A stretch of 64,000 bases of DNA from Megalonaias nervosa (Eukaryota > Mollusca > Bivalvia > Unionida > Unionidae), in the NCBI GenBank assembly GCA_016617855.1, contig JAECUM010003293.1:1-64000 (forward strand). The letters run 5' to 3'. The notes under the pieces are model-generated. The model worked only from the letters and a program-made list of their open reading frames with translations, ran no database searches and was not told the DNA's origin. Positions 32,429 through 43,180 of this stretch are shown here, piece by piece (the stretch's first letter is position 1; each line of letters begins with the position of its first letter). Made by a program: the position numbers and the translations under genes.

Positions 32429-32954
32429 TTTTGATAAAATCTCTGTTGGAAATACCGACTTTGACCCTTTTGGTTTACCGCCCAGAAAAAAAAATTATTT
32501 ACATTTACTAAGCGTGATGCAAAACATGTATAAGTCATTTTTACTTAACTGATTGGTATAATTTTGAAAATGTTATGTACACTTTGTACACAAATTTACA
32601 ATTTCAACGAAACTAACAACGAAATTTACAGACTTATTTTATTAGGTTAATTACACAGGTGGCTTACACACTATTGGATTCTTTTTATTGTCCACTAGTA
32701 CAACTGGACTGAATTTGATATATTGACAGTTCGGACTGGCGTTTCGGGGCGTGTACAGCATCCATAACGGTCGCGCTGGCGCCCTACTGGGACCTTTTCC
32801 TCTTTTTCCTCAGCCAGACATAACTGAAAAGTACGACCATCGTACATAAACGCTGGATTGTAGAGGGGCTCCATCATTGCTATAATCCAGAACTATTTAA
32901 TAGCTCACGATCGAGCATTAACAAGTTGCGCAAGCACAGAGGTGCATATGCGAC
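32429..32954. other. Intergenic within Polinton 2
   Basis: AT-rich DNA with no supported gene. A 60-codon minus-strand frame at 32,695-32,877 has no known motif. Confidence 0.4.
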
Positions 32955-32988
32955 TATAATCAATTCAGTCAGTCAGTCTGGCTATCCA
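32955..32988 (+). promoter_or_regulatory. Shared promoter, module 4
   Basis: TATAAT at 32,955, then 19 nt to CAGTCTGGCTATCCA at 32,974-32,988, followed by ACGTTGACTAGTCAACA. The CAGTCTGG box is preceded by two extra CAGT repeats. The upstream CACGTCCGTG element is not obvious here. Confidence 0.6.
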
Positions 32989-33014
32989 ACGTTGACTAGT
33001 CAACACCTTCAAAA

Positions 33015-33609
33015 AATGAATTTGTTTATCTAATTGAAAGACAGTTAGTACTGGATGGTTGATGCAGCCTACGTGGTGGAAACCTTGAAAAAGAATGGAA
33101 ATATTCAGTTACGAAAGACTTTGTGGCCAGTCAAGTCAACAGCCTGAAAGTAGCCAGGGATCTGTTGTAAGGTATGATAGAGGAGGAAGTAGAGAAATTA
33201 AGAGGCTTCATACGTCCTAAATATGTACGAGTGGGGACATTGAAGGAGGCCCTTGATAATGCCATCTAGGTGAGGAACATTTTGCAAGATATAGTCAATT
33301 TAACCGAGTGGTCTTTTGTCCAGTGGGTATTAGAGAAGTTAAGGAAATCTGAAGACATGATGAGAAAAGTGATGAAAGAAGAAGAAAAGAAAATCAAAGA
33401 CACATGAACAAGAGAGAAGGAGAAGGAAAACAGAAAGAGAAAAGAAGAGTTTGACAGACTGAACAACAACTGGATCAAGTACAGGACACATTCAGAGCAA
33501 TGGGACATCCAGATTGGATGCCAGAGAAGGAAAAGAAGAAGTAGAAAGGAATTATTGGAAAAGTGAAGAACTGGTGGAAGAAGTGGAGACAATAGAAGAA
33601 GAACCCAAA
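33015..33609 (+). pseudogene. Accessory gene, module 4 (coiled coil), broken
   Basis: ATG at 33,015 soon meets a stop. Later frames read AAYVVETLKKNGNIQ, then EEEVEKLRGFIRPKYVRVGT, LQDIVNLTEWSFVQWVLEKL and a Lys/Glu run KVMKEEEKKIKD. At least three stops. It ends at a perfect histone-type stem-loop inside the right TIR. Charged coiled-coil style like modules 1 and 2; no domain recognised. Confidence 0.5.
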
Positions 33610-33952
33610 GGCCCTTTTCAGGGCCACTTTCATATGCCTCGAAAAGATATTTATTCTTTCTTGCCTATTTGTGGTATTTATGTGTTTATATATGTATATG
33701 TCTCTCTTGTATTTCTCCCTACCTAGAATGGTAGCCGCGCGTATTCAGGTCAGCCACTTGCCACATTGTTGCAAGTGTCCAGTAGCATGACGTCATCCCA
33801 CCTGTTCTATTCCTATTATCCCTATACAAAATTCCCATTGTCTGTAAACGTGCCTAGGGTTTTCATTTTGTCCGTATAAATTTTGTCCGTAAACGTGCCC
33901 AGGGGTGTCTGTAATGTATTTTCCCATTGTCCGTAAAGTGCCCCCATATACT
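33595..33952 (-). repeat. Right terminal inverted repeat of Polinton 2
   Basis: Inverted counterpart of 13,168-13,625. It keeps the stem-loop and purine box (33,610-33,648), the CTACCTAGAATGGTAGCCGC block at 33,719, the TGACGTCA palindrome at 33,788, and the outer GGACAATGGG/GGGCACGTTTACGG repeats. It ends inward-reading AGTATATGGGGGC at 33,952. Confidence 0.85.
33610..33625 (+). terminator. Histone-type mRNA 3' stem-loop in right TIR
   Basis: GGCCCTTTTCAGGGCC, perfect 6-bp stem with TTTC loop. Flanks are CCCAAA and ACTTTC; CTCGAAAAGATA follows at 33,639-33,650. It is the inverted partner of the loop at 13,605-13,620, so both outermost genes are read toward the tips and end in the TIR. Confidence 0.85.
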
Positions 33953-35757
33953 ACTTGCCTAGAATCTACAAGATACCCTTGTGCTGCGCAGATGTCAGTT
34001 TTCTGTGATAAAGGGAAATCTGATCCAGTATCAAATAAGTCTTTCATTTTTTATGTTGTCATCAAAACTTTTAATTGGAGAAAAAGTCTTAGATAAAATA
34101 TATTAAGAAAAGTTAGGATTGGTAGATAGTCTCCTATTAATTTGCAAACTTGCTGGTGTGTAAACTGATTGACATAGCAAGGATTATGACATTTATATCA
34201 ATACATTTACATTGTATTGATTAAATGCAAGGCAACTGTACTTTGCAGTTATAAACCGTCACAACAAAACTTGTCATTCAGCAATGTAAAACAAGGCTGA
34301 TGTGTGACTCGTAGTTACTAACCTTGTGCCCATTACACACCAATCTCAACTGTTCACACGTGATTGACAAAATGTGTGGAATATTGCCACTTGTTGTCAA
34401 ATGCTATCATGTATTGAATCATAATGTAATTTACTTCGTTTCATAAATATTGTAAAACAACATTTTACTTGTGTGTGTGTATGTGTGTGTGTGTGTTACA
34501 TTTATCTTAATGGTCGGAAGCATCAACACCGGCAATATTATCATTATGACAGTAATTATACATAATAAACCATTCTACTATTGGAGTTGTTCAAAACAGT
34601 TGTAGATCACCCATCTCGCTCAGTTCACACAGTGCGATATGAATCAATCCGTCTTACTATCTTGCATTGTGAATAATCAAGTCCTGAATAACAGAACTTG
34701 AAACTAGGGACATCTAATACTTTAGTTGAGGGGAAAAGTAATTCTTAACCCTTAACAGCCCTGATGAAAGCAGGACAAATAGGTTGATTTAGACAGGAAA
34801 GGAACTCTTCGTTGCCGAGACACTCCATAAGTTGCCTTCACATCGCTATTAAATGTATTTATTCCTCCATCTACGACACAACAGGGATAAGGCAGAAGAG
34901 CCGTCAAAACCATTCCGAACCAAGAAAAATAGATAAGAAAAGAAGAGCTGTCAAAGATGTAGATGAAAATGATTACTAAAAATAGGCAAAAGTGATGGAT
35001 CAAGGTAATTAAAAGTGTTTCAAGACAGAACGCGATATATTTGCCATGCCGGCGAAGATGATGACGATGCAATAATTATATACAATTCGATTCAAATTTT
35101 GGCATCTATGTTTATCTATATTTTCCTGATTTATATAAACTAATTAATGGTTTGGCAATATCAAAATGTATTTAACTTTTCTGTTCTCTTCAAATCTATC
35201 TTGGGCCCCGAAGAAAGACTCTTTTATAAACTATAACATGTTACACATTTGTTATATAGTTTAAAATGATACAATAGAAATTAACAGTGAGAGGTAAGGA
35301 GATATCGCCACGATGTAGCGATTAAAGGGGTCTCGCTACTGTGGTCATATCTAGAACTACTTTCTTTTCCCATTAGGAAATTATACCTGCCCTATTGTAT
35401 GCTATATTTCCGTATTTAGACTAATTATCATTTTTCACTCTCTCCCTCTCTTTGTATGTCTCTCCATCAGAATGAACAGGTCTAAGAACTTTACATTTTT
35501 GGAAGTAATGAGGACGCGGTTCATAAATGATTAGTAAACAATTCCATCCCAACCCGCAACAAGCAGATATTAAGAAAGAGATTAATTCAGATACATTTAT
35601 TTATGAATTATACAAATTATCATTGACGGCACTTAAAGTTACTTTATCGATTCGATATCAAGTGTCACCGATATCGGTACTTGATACACTCTTCAACAAA
35701 CTGCAAGACTGTTAAGGGCAATACCCTGGATAAAATATAGATCGAACCGTTGTTTAA

Positions 35758-35915
35758 TTAGCTTTTATCACACTCGTTGTTTTTGTTGTTGTAGCGTTTA
35801 ACGTCATTTTCAGCACAAGATACGCTATACATGGCGACCAGTATAAATGGCGGAGGAAGAACCCTGTAAAACCCCGGAAAGAACCACCGCCCCACGAGAT
35901 ATCACTCTCGTACGT
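35758..35915 (-). mobile_element. V-domain-like SINE fragment, minus strand
   Basis: Reversed, it reads GGGGTTTTACAGGGTTCTTC, TCCGCCATTTATACTGGTCG, then a GTTAAACGCTACAAC tail. This is the body and ACAAC tail of the SINE at 41,305; its tRNA head is missing. Confidence 0.7.
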
Positions 35916-37574
35916 ATGTGTAAAACGATTGATCAAATTGGGGATGGTTGAATGTAGATTGCAAATCAAAATTAAATGACTGAGAAAAAATTTAGGTGAA
36001 GAGTCTGTAATTGAACAGACTGCGATGTTTCCTCGGCCACGAAATGCATTCTTGAAGGCAGTAGTACACAAAGTAAATAGGGTAAATCCAAATTGGTAAA
36101 CGCGCTGGCATTGATATCGTAAGTTTAAAAGTGTTACGCTAAAAAGTTTGTCCATCTAGCCCATATTCGTTGATTCTATTCCCACCCCAACAATGCTAAC
36201 TGTATTAATTTGTTTAAAAGAATCCAAATTTCATTCTGTGTCTTTAAAAGCGCATGCTCTTTGATGGAACATTATTAAATTTAAGGATTTTACTCCTAAG
36301 GAACCTTCTTTAATCTTCCACTTATATTTTGCCAACATTTTGCCTATCTCTCGTATTAATGTGTGCCTCCAAATCGCAAGATATACAACACTACATAATT
36401 GTAGCTGCTAATTGGAATAAATTGTTCGTAACCGTAAGTCAATATGAGGGTCATTGTTTTTCGTGAGCGTCATTTCCGGTAAAACACGTGCCAGATGATT
36501 AGTATTTGTTTGGTATAAAACGTAAATGTCTTTATTTTGAACTCACAGTTTATTAGCGTCATTACTGTACTTGTAAACGTGATTACTGTAGTTGTAAATG
36601 TGATTTCTGTGCCTGTAAACGGTATAATGAACACCAAGTTACCCATTTTATCTGTATGTATTTTGGTGAGGTATCTGAAACGTTCCTTGTAAGCTAATTT
36701 AAGAATGAAGAAATAACATTACATTTATCGCAGAAAGGTCTGTTTTGCACAGAAAATTCTCTTATTACATACATATTATTCTTATTTTATTCTTACATAA
36801 TACAAGTGAGGATTGAAATTTTTGAGTTCGTAGTAGATGTAGCGCACATAAATTACTATAATAAACTATGTTGGTTTTAATAATTGTGTCTTGCCTTTAG
36901 AGAAAAAGGATGGCATCATGATAAGGAGATGTTCCTATTTGGAAAAAAAAACAAATGTTTCCATGAAAGACAACTTGTGGAAAAATAATCCACTTAATTA
37001 TAAAGCGTCTTTAAAATCAAGATGGAATTGTGTAGCGATATCCCAAATTCGAGAGTGGAAAAACTTAGGCATGACGAATTGCAAAGTTTGTCAAAATACC
37101 ATTGTTTTTGTTCGGATCACCATGAATGGAATGATTTACCTCCTTTAGGTTAAAATTAAAACGTAACCGTTGAGGCAAATGGAATAAACAATTTAGGTCA
37201 AACCGTTGAAAATGCAAGCGAAAACCACCATAAGAAGCTAAACAAAGCTTTAACACAACTGCATACGATAAAAAGACTAATTTAGACTCTAACGTATGTA
37301 TCCCACTTACAAACAAACGAAAAAGCCTTTAATATAGAATTTATTCGGGATACAAACTTAGAACTATTACAATGTATGAATATGCGATGCCTATAATCGT
37401 TATATAACATAAATATAATTAGCGAATCACGAATGCTGTGTGAGAGTAAGATATAACTGTTACGATTATTTTGTCTTAAACCATGTTACGGAATCAAAGT
37501 GAGACCAACAACCTTAGTAACATGAATATAAATGTATTTCTTTAAGTTACAAAGTAAAACGTTAATAACAACTT

Positions 37575-38050
37575 ACAGTATTGTGAATTAAATCCCAAAT
37601 AATGCTAAATGTTCTAACACAAGTCAGAACGTATAGAGTGATCTGAATGAATTCAAATATCGAATGTGCTGATGTGCCAATAGTCTTGAATGTGGTGACG
37701 TACCAATAAGCTTGAATAGTCTGATGCACCAATGCCTTGATAATAGTCTGCATGAATCATAATGATAAATCCAGAATGTATTTTAATGAGTTCACTATGA
37801 TCACAAAATAGTGTCCCATATGATCGATGGTCACTTTGCAATTTCAAATAATAATTTAAATAAATGATTTATCTCAAGTTATGACTGAACACATTAGTAA
37901 ATGATTCTTCAGACTGAAATTAAAAGAAGAATGAATAAGTTTATTTACCATATCCTTAAACGCCATTTTTTTCTACAAGTAAGACACAATAAAATGCCCA
38001 GGAAGCTAACTTCCAGAACATTCTTTGTTTGTAAATAACATAAGGCCTTG
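37575..38050 (+). repeat. LINE-linked dispersed repeat, copy C (partial)
   Basis: GTGAATTAAATCCCAAATAA at 37,584 and the following 300 bp parallel 1,045-1,350 and 46,635-46,940, with more differences. No RT part is attached. Confidence 0.6.
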
Positions 38051-39782
38051 AACTCAAACCGAAGCGAACATCTTTTTAAAAATGACAAAAGTCACATAAG
38101 CACAACCTTCAGGCAAGACAAATTCAGGTAGGTAAGAACTTTACCAGCAGCCATTTGCAAAGGTCAAGCACACAACATATATTAAATATAACACTAATAA
38201 GTAAATAAATAAATAAATAAATAAATTAAAAAAAATTGAAATCAGAACATCATTTACTCAATTACTGGCATCGCTATGGCCATGTCATACTTCTTCAAAC
38301 TCTCTAAACAATTCATGAAATTATATTAATATCCTAAAAGGTCGGAAAATCTGTACGCACGTGTACCTCATTATGACATGATTGTCTTTATAGCAACATT
38401 CATGGGCTAAGTCTTTGCTCGGATTAACATAAGTTGTTTTCCTGTTGACAAATTATACGAGACGAGCAGAAAAAAAGAAGTAAGGTTTAAGAAAATAATT
38501 AAGAACCGGTAAGAGCATTACAAATAATACGTCAGAATTGACACTTACCTTTTCAACCTGTTTCAGAAGAATTTTCTTTCTTATTTATTGCACCTGGTCG
38601 GAATCAGAGAAACTATCGTCTCTCCAACGACTTTCGATGACCGTAGAATGCAATTGATAAGTACTGTTGACAAAGATGTTTGTGCTTAGGTTATTCTACC
38701 CGGGCCATTATTGTTCAGTTCTCGGAATTATAGACCCGCTGTCTTCTATCAACTTGATAATGAAAGTAGTGTTCGAAATATATTTTCTTATGTTTTTTAA
38801 CGGTCCTTTAGATAGGCTTGGCAATCATGTTGTTATATAACCATATATATTTATCTCTTGTAGAGTATTTATTCCAATTACATAATAGAAAATAACGAAA
38901 AGTCATTTAATATGTTAGAACCTGGTGACCTCTGTAGACGATAGTGTGGCACGTTTAATATTGCAAACATTTTAGAGGAAATCGAGATATACGTTTGCGT
39001 AGATAGAAGAAAGAATCGTTGCAGGTAATTTAAATTCGAAGAGAATAAACTGTTTCCTTACCTAGGATGAATACATATTAAGGCGCAGAGTCAAGTAATG
39101 GTCTCAGTGCCACAAGTTATGTATCAGATATATGGAATAGATTCAACATTTGAACCATGTACTTAGTTTCCTTCTCTTAGCATTACAAACTGCAAGGTCT
39201 GCCCTCCTTCCATGTATATCATCAGGGATATATGAACTTTAATAAACATGCAATCATGCGACTATAACATTTCAGTCAATGCTTCTTGTATAATCCACAC
39301 TCGCATTGAAGACCAGCAGGGTTGTACAAAGTAAACGTCAGGGATATAAAATAAATAGGATATAAAATAATGCTTTATATTCAAATAAGAATTGAAGTCA
39401 GAATGGCGATTGCTCTCTCTTTCATACATGCCAGTATTGCTGTGAGTTATTAATACTCTTGCACGCAGCAGTATTTACTCGGTTGATTGACTCTATGTAG
39501 TTTATACCCAGTGACAAGATATTGTTAAAATGGTATGTCCGTTGATCTAAAGATAGTTGCCAAGGAGTGTATTATCACAGTCGATTTTATTAGCGACAAC
39601 TATAATTTTACACAACTGTTCGCTTCAACAATTGCCATGGTGCTCAAACCTATTCGTCTTGTTTGGTTTATTTCTTTACATGGACATGTTCAAACATTGA
39701 TGTCATTAAGATTGTCACGAAACAGCAAGCAATGAAAGCTTAAAATGAAACTATGCTTAGTTCCTTTTCTTTCCATTCTATG

Positions 39783-39785
<3 letters not shown>

Positions 39786-39859
<74 letters not shown>

Positions 39860-39860
39860 T
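39786..39860. repeat. (TA)n/(TG)n microsatellite
   Basis: About 50 bp of TA, then TATG and about 20 bp of TG. Confidence 0.95.
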
Positions 39861-39899
39861 TTAGATTTATAACATAGCTTTAGCAATGTTTCATTCATA

Positions 39900-40166
39900 T
39901 AGCTACGATGTGTGCATTGTGACAGTGTATAGTGATGTCTAGAAATGAGGCATCATACCGCAGACATGTTGCATCATGTCCTACCCAGTCATTTCATCTT
40001 GACACCAGGCCGACCAGTCCAAACACTAACCTCTTAATGCTGATCCCCAAGCGAGGCAGCTGCTAGTACCGTTTTTTATCAATCATAGGAATGACTCGGC
40101 CGGGGTTCGAACCCTCGGCCTACCGCATCCGAGGCTGACGCTTTTACCACTAGGTCGCCGGAGAGG
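39900..40166 (-). mobile_element. tRNA-derived SINE, minus strand
   Basis: Reversed from 40,166: GGCGACCTAGTGGTAAAAGC carries a Pol III A box, and GGGTTCGAACCCCGGCC at about 40,105-40,089 a perfect B box, spaced as in a tRNA. The body continues to about 39,900. The tRNA-like head lacks a paired tRNA fold at its 3' end and is fused to unrelated sequence, so it is a SINE, not a tRNA gene. Confidence 0.75.
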
Positions 40167-40283
40167 TCTCCATTGTATGTAAATGTTCTCTTATGACCAC
40201 ACCCGTAATGGACAGTACATGATCAATTTCCATACACGAATGCCATTGACCAGTGCAATTACATTACCGTTTACGGCTTAAAA

Positions 40284-40310
40284 TGAAAAAAAAAAAAAAA
40301 AAAAAAAAAA
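40284..40310. repeat. Poly(A) run of about 27 bp
   Basis: Uninterrupted A tract followed by TG; could be the tail of a retroposed sequence, but none is recognised upstream. Confidence 0.9.
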
Positions 40311-40575
40311 ATGAATTTACCATTGTTTCCAATTAATCATGTGGAAACACATGAGCAATTGCACAGGCAAAACCACGGGTACTTCAATGCCGCAATGCCG
40401 TCGTTATTCATAAATTTCACCATTCTTCCATTATAACTAAAGTGTAAAATTAGGGGTAATGATTTAAGAAAGCTATAGGATATAAATCGTTAATTGAAAT
40501 AATCAAGATGTTAGGTTTAACCGACGTTCAGATATTCAGTTTAGAATTAGGCGGTGCCACGCCTTATTTCAGGCT

Positions 40576-41051
40576 TTGAAGTCACTCGTAATTCCTATCT
40601 TTTTTCCGGAGTGCTCCAAAATTGGTGATGTGATAAATTGGACAAATTCCGTTAATGACGAAAGTAGTAACAACTGCATTCGCACGTGGCGCACACATTT
40701 AGTCGAGAGCAAATACAGAGAGCCATGCCCGCTGTTTTTAATCGGATCTGAGAAGAAAAAGCTTACATTACAGAAAAATAACATTCGAACTAATATTGGT
40801 GATCAGCTGGGTCGCTGGAATATAAACTGAAGTGCGAACTTGGGCTGAAGGCAATCCGACATAGTGTGGTGTTTGCTTCTTACGTTTACAACAGTGACGT
40901 TATTAATGCTTGCTTTGCAGCTTTCGACAGAAATCCGCTCATCAACGATGAAAATTGGCCGTGTTTATCAGTTCGAGAGAGAAACTATGTGGCTCATAAT
41001 GTGATGAAACGTCGATTTTATCTGTTTTTAATGGACCTCTATGATGTTTAG
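40576..41051 (+). pseudogene. Coding-like host segment, unknown
   Basis: Two frames separated by stops near 40,830: 40,576-40,830 (ending NIGDQLGRWNIN) and 40,866-41,051 (VFASYVYNSDVINACFAAFD, then CLSVRERNYVAHNVMKRRFY). Composition is protein-like, unlike the AT-rich surroundings, and the frames abut, so this may be a decayed host exon or gene copy. I do not recognise the family. Confidence 0.3.
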
Positions 41052-41304
41052 GACCAATATCTTTCAAGATTAAGTATTGCTCAGATGATTTCGCATATAC
41101 TACTTTTTGCACCTAACGGAGGCATTGGGGTTTTAATTCAACCCGGGTAAGGTAGTTATTGGCCGTTATTTACGCACAGATTGATATTCATTCAACGTAT
41201 GTTTAGATACTATAATCTGCACCAGCTATACGTATAGGTGCGTCCTGGTTTAATGATATCGTATTTTAGGCAAATGATGTCGGGCTACAAGTTTTCGTAT
41301 CAGA

Positions 41305-41575
41305 CAAAAGGCCTTCTGGCCGAGTGGTCTAAAGCGCTGACCGTTACGGATCATTGCCATCTCACCTCTGTCTGCGTAAGTTCGAGTCCAGTCTCGGCTA
41401 ACGTAGGTACGTGAGAAAGCCTGCCAGTAGCTTCTCGTGGGTCGGTGGTTCTTCCCGGGATTTTCCAGGGTTCTTCCTCCACCATTAATACTGGCCGCCA
41501 TGTATAGCCTATCTTGTGCTGAAAAAATGGCGTTAAACCCTATAACAACAACAACAACAACAAAAGGCCTTCCCC
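41305..41575 (+). mobile_element. tRNA-derived SINE with V-domain-like body
   Basis: The head TCTGGCCGAGTGGTCTAAAG (A box) and GTTCGAGTCC (B box) are tRNA-like. The body GGGATTTTCCAGGGTTCTTC, then TACTGGCCGCCATG and AATGGCGTTAAACCCTATAA, ends in (ACA)n. The body and tail are of the V-SINE type common in invertebrates and fish. A headless relative lies at 35,758-35,915. Confidence 0.85.
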
Positions 41576-41639
41576 AGAAAATACATATTTATTCAAGGGT
41601 ATAATTTACTGAATTCTATGGATTTAGAGGTGATACGGT

Positions 41640-41735
41640 AATAATCATAATAATAATAATAATAATAATGAAATAATCATAACGACAATACTGCTAGTAC
41701 TACTGCTACTACTACTACAGATACAACAACTTCCT
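41640..41735. repeat. (AAT)n and (ACT)n microsatellites
   Basis: Runs of TAA at about 41,640-41,672 and of TAC/ACT at about 41,696-41,722. Confidence 0.9.
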
Positions 41736-41899
41736 ACGTTCTCAGTATAAAACTCAACATCAAATGAAGAATTATATTAAACAATTTCAATCGATTACGT
41801 TTCCACTTTTCCACTTTGAAACAAATGATAACACCCAAATAAATGTGCATAAATGTTTTTATAATCATGTTTGCTGTTTGTATGAATTTGTATTTTGAC

Positions 41900-42670
41900 A
41901 ACTTAAGATATTACCATATACATGCACACATATCTCATCAACCGATATAAGAAAATGTTTCGTTCTTAACAACTACAATCAAAACGAAAATGGACGCATT
42001 TATCAACATATGATATAAGTTTATTATTTGTCGATGTGTCCTTGGAAAGGGCATTTAGCTCACGTGACATTATGGACTATACTGTGGTAAAAGTGCCGTT
42101 AAAAGCAACAATACAAACAAAAAATAATCAAAATCGTAAAAATGTGGTTCATAATGTACAGAGTAATATAATGTATTGATCATTTTAGTGAGCTTTCACG
42201 CGGTAGAACATGTTGCAACAAAACAGAACAAGTCATTATTATGTACCAAAACGCCTTGATTTGTTGAAGTCCAAAAGGAGCAGATGTATACTATAAATGT
42301 GTGCTTTCTATTTTTAAATCGAGACTCACGTGGTGAGGTAGACAAGAAACACTTGATCTTAATAAGCTACGAGGTCAAATACAGTTGATGACAGATATGT
42401 TTAAAGTGGTATTTGAAGAACAGACTCAAAATAACACGTATCAGACATGTTGAAACCAGCAGAATTATCACGGTTAGAGTAATGTGTTTGATGGTCAAAT
42501 GCTGCTTGAGTCAACAGAGTGATGTATTGCAATTGTACTAACAGTTTGAACCGCTAGCTACAATAGAAAATATATTTTGCGTAACTAAAAGTAGGGAAAT
42601 AAACGTTATTAGGCACATGCAGCAATTCATATTTAGCAGTCATGCTATAGAAACCACGCTGATTTTTTTT
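41900..42670 (+). repeat. Dispersed noncoding repeat, copy A
   Basis: Parallels 48,030-48,860 in order: a GTCGATGTGTCCTTGGAAAG-like block at about 42,035 and 48,195, GGGCTTTCTATTTTTAAATC-like at about 42,300 and 48,495, and GGTCAAATGCTGCTTGAGT at about 42,495 and 48,690. No coding signs. Family unknown. Confidence 0.65.
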
Positions 42671-42778
42671 TTCTAGAAAAATCAGGCCCAAACCATGCTA
42701 TACATGCCATTGTTGTGTTTTTGTGCCTGTACGCTTATACAAAAAAGGGTCAGAACTAATGATGGATAAGATTGATAG

Positions 42779-42781
<3 letters not shown>

Positions 42782-42828
<47 letters not shown>

Positions 42829-42829
42829 C

Positions 42830-42860
<31 letters not shown>

Positions 42861-43180
42861 AAGGTGAGCAAAGAAAGTTACCACTAAAATCCATTTTGTA
42901 TTTACTTACATCTCATAATTTAAATTTGTGAAGAAATAGCAGGTTCAGGAAAATGATAATAGTAAGAAAATTAGTTTCTGTAATATAAGGTAGTGATCAC
43001 AGTATTAAAAGTAAAATATAGTATTACAGGTACACACACAGATAGATAGATAGATACATTGATATATAGATAGATATGGGAAAGTTATCACTAAATTCCA
43101 CATTACATTTACTCACATCTCATAATTTAAATGTGTGCATTGTTAGCAGGTGCAGCAGAATGATAATAGTACCCAAAAAA
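42782..43180. repeat. (AT)n, GATA tract and a local 95-bp duplication
   Basis: (AT)n at 42,782-42,860. Then a block with TTTACTTACATCTCATAATT at about 42,900 repeats at about 43,110 (same start GTTAYCACTAAA, same end AATGATAATAGTA). GATA units at 43,040-43,065 lie between the copies. Confidence 0.75.

Larger units (their letters stand above)
33953..40575. other. Host intergenic DNA right of Polinton 2
   Basis: AT-rich and gene-poor. Contains a short TG tract at about 34,470-34,496, an (AAAT)n patch at 38,200-38,225, a TA/TG microsatellite at 39,786-39,860, SINE pieces listed separately and a weak copy of the LINE-linked repeat at 37,575. Frames of 60-133 codons lack motifs. I see no gene. 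Confidence 0.5.

Noticed and set aside
34752..35072. 106-codon minus-strand frame in host DNA
   Set aside because: Composition reflects AT-rich DNA, with no motif and no neighbouring gene signals.
40089..40166. Functional tRNA gene
   Set aside because: A and B boxes are present but the sequence continues into a SINE body and the acceptor stem does not close.
41310..41385. tRNA gene with intron
   Set aside because: tRNA-like head of a SINE with V-domain-like body and ACA tail.
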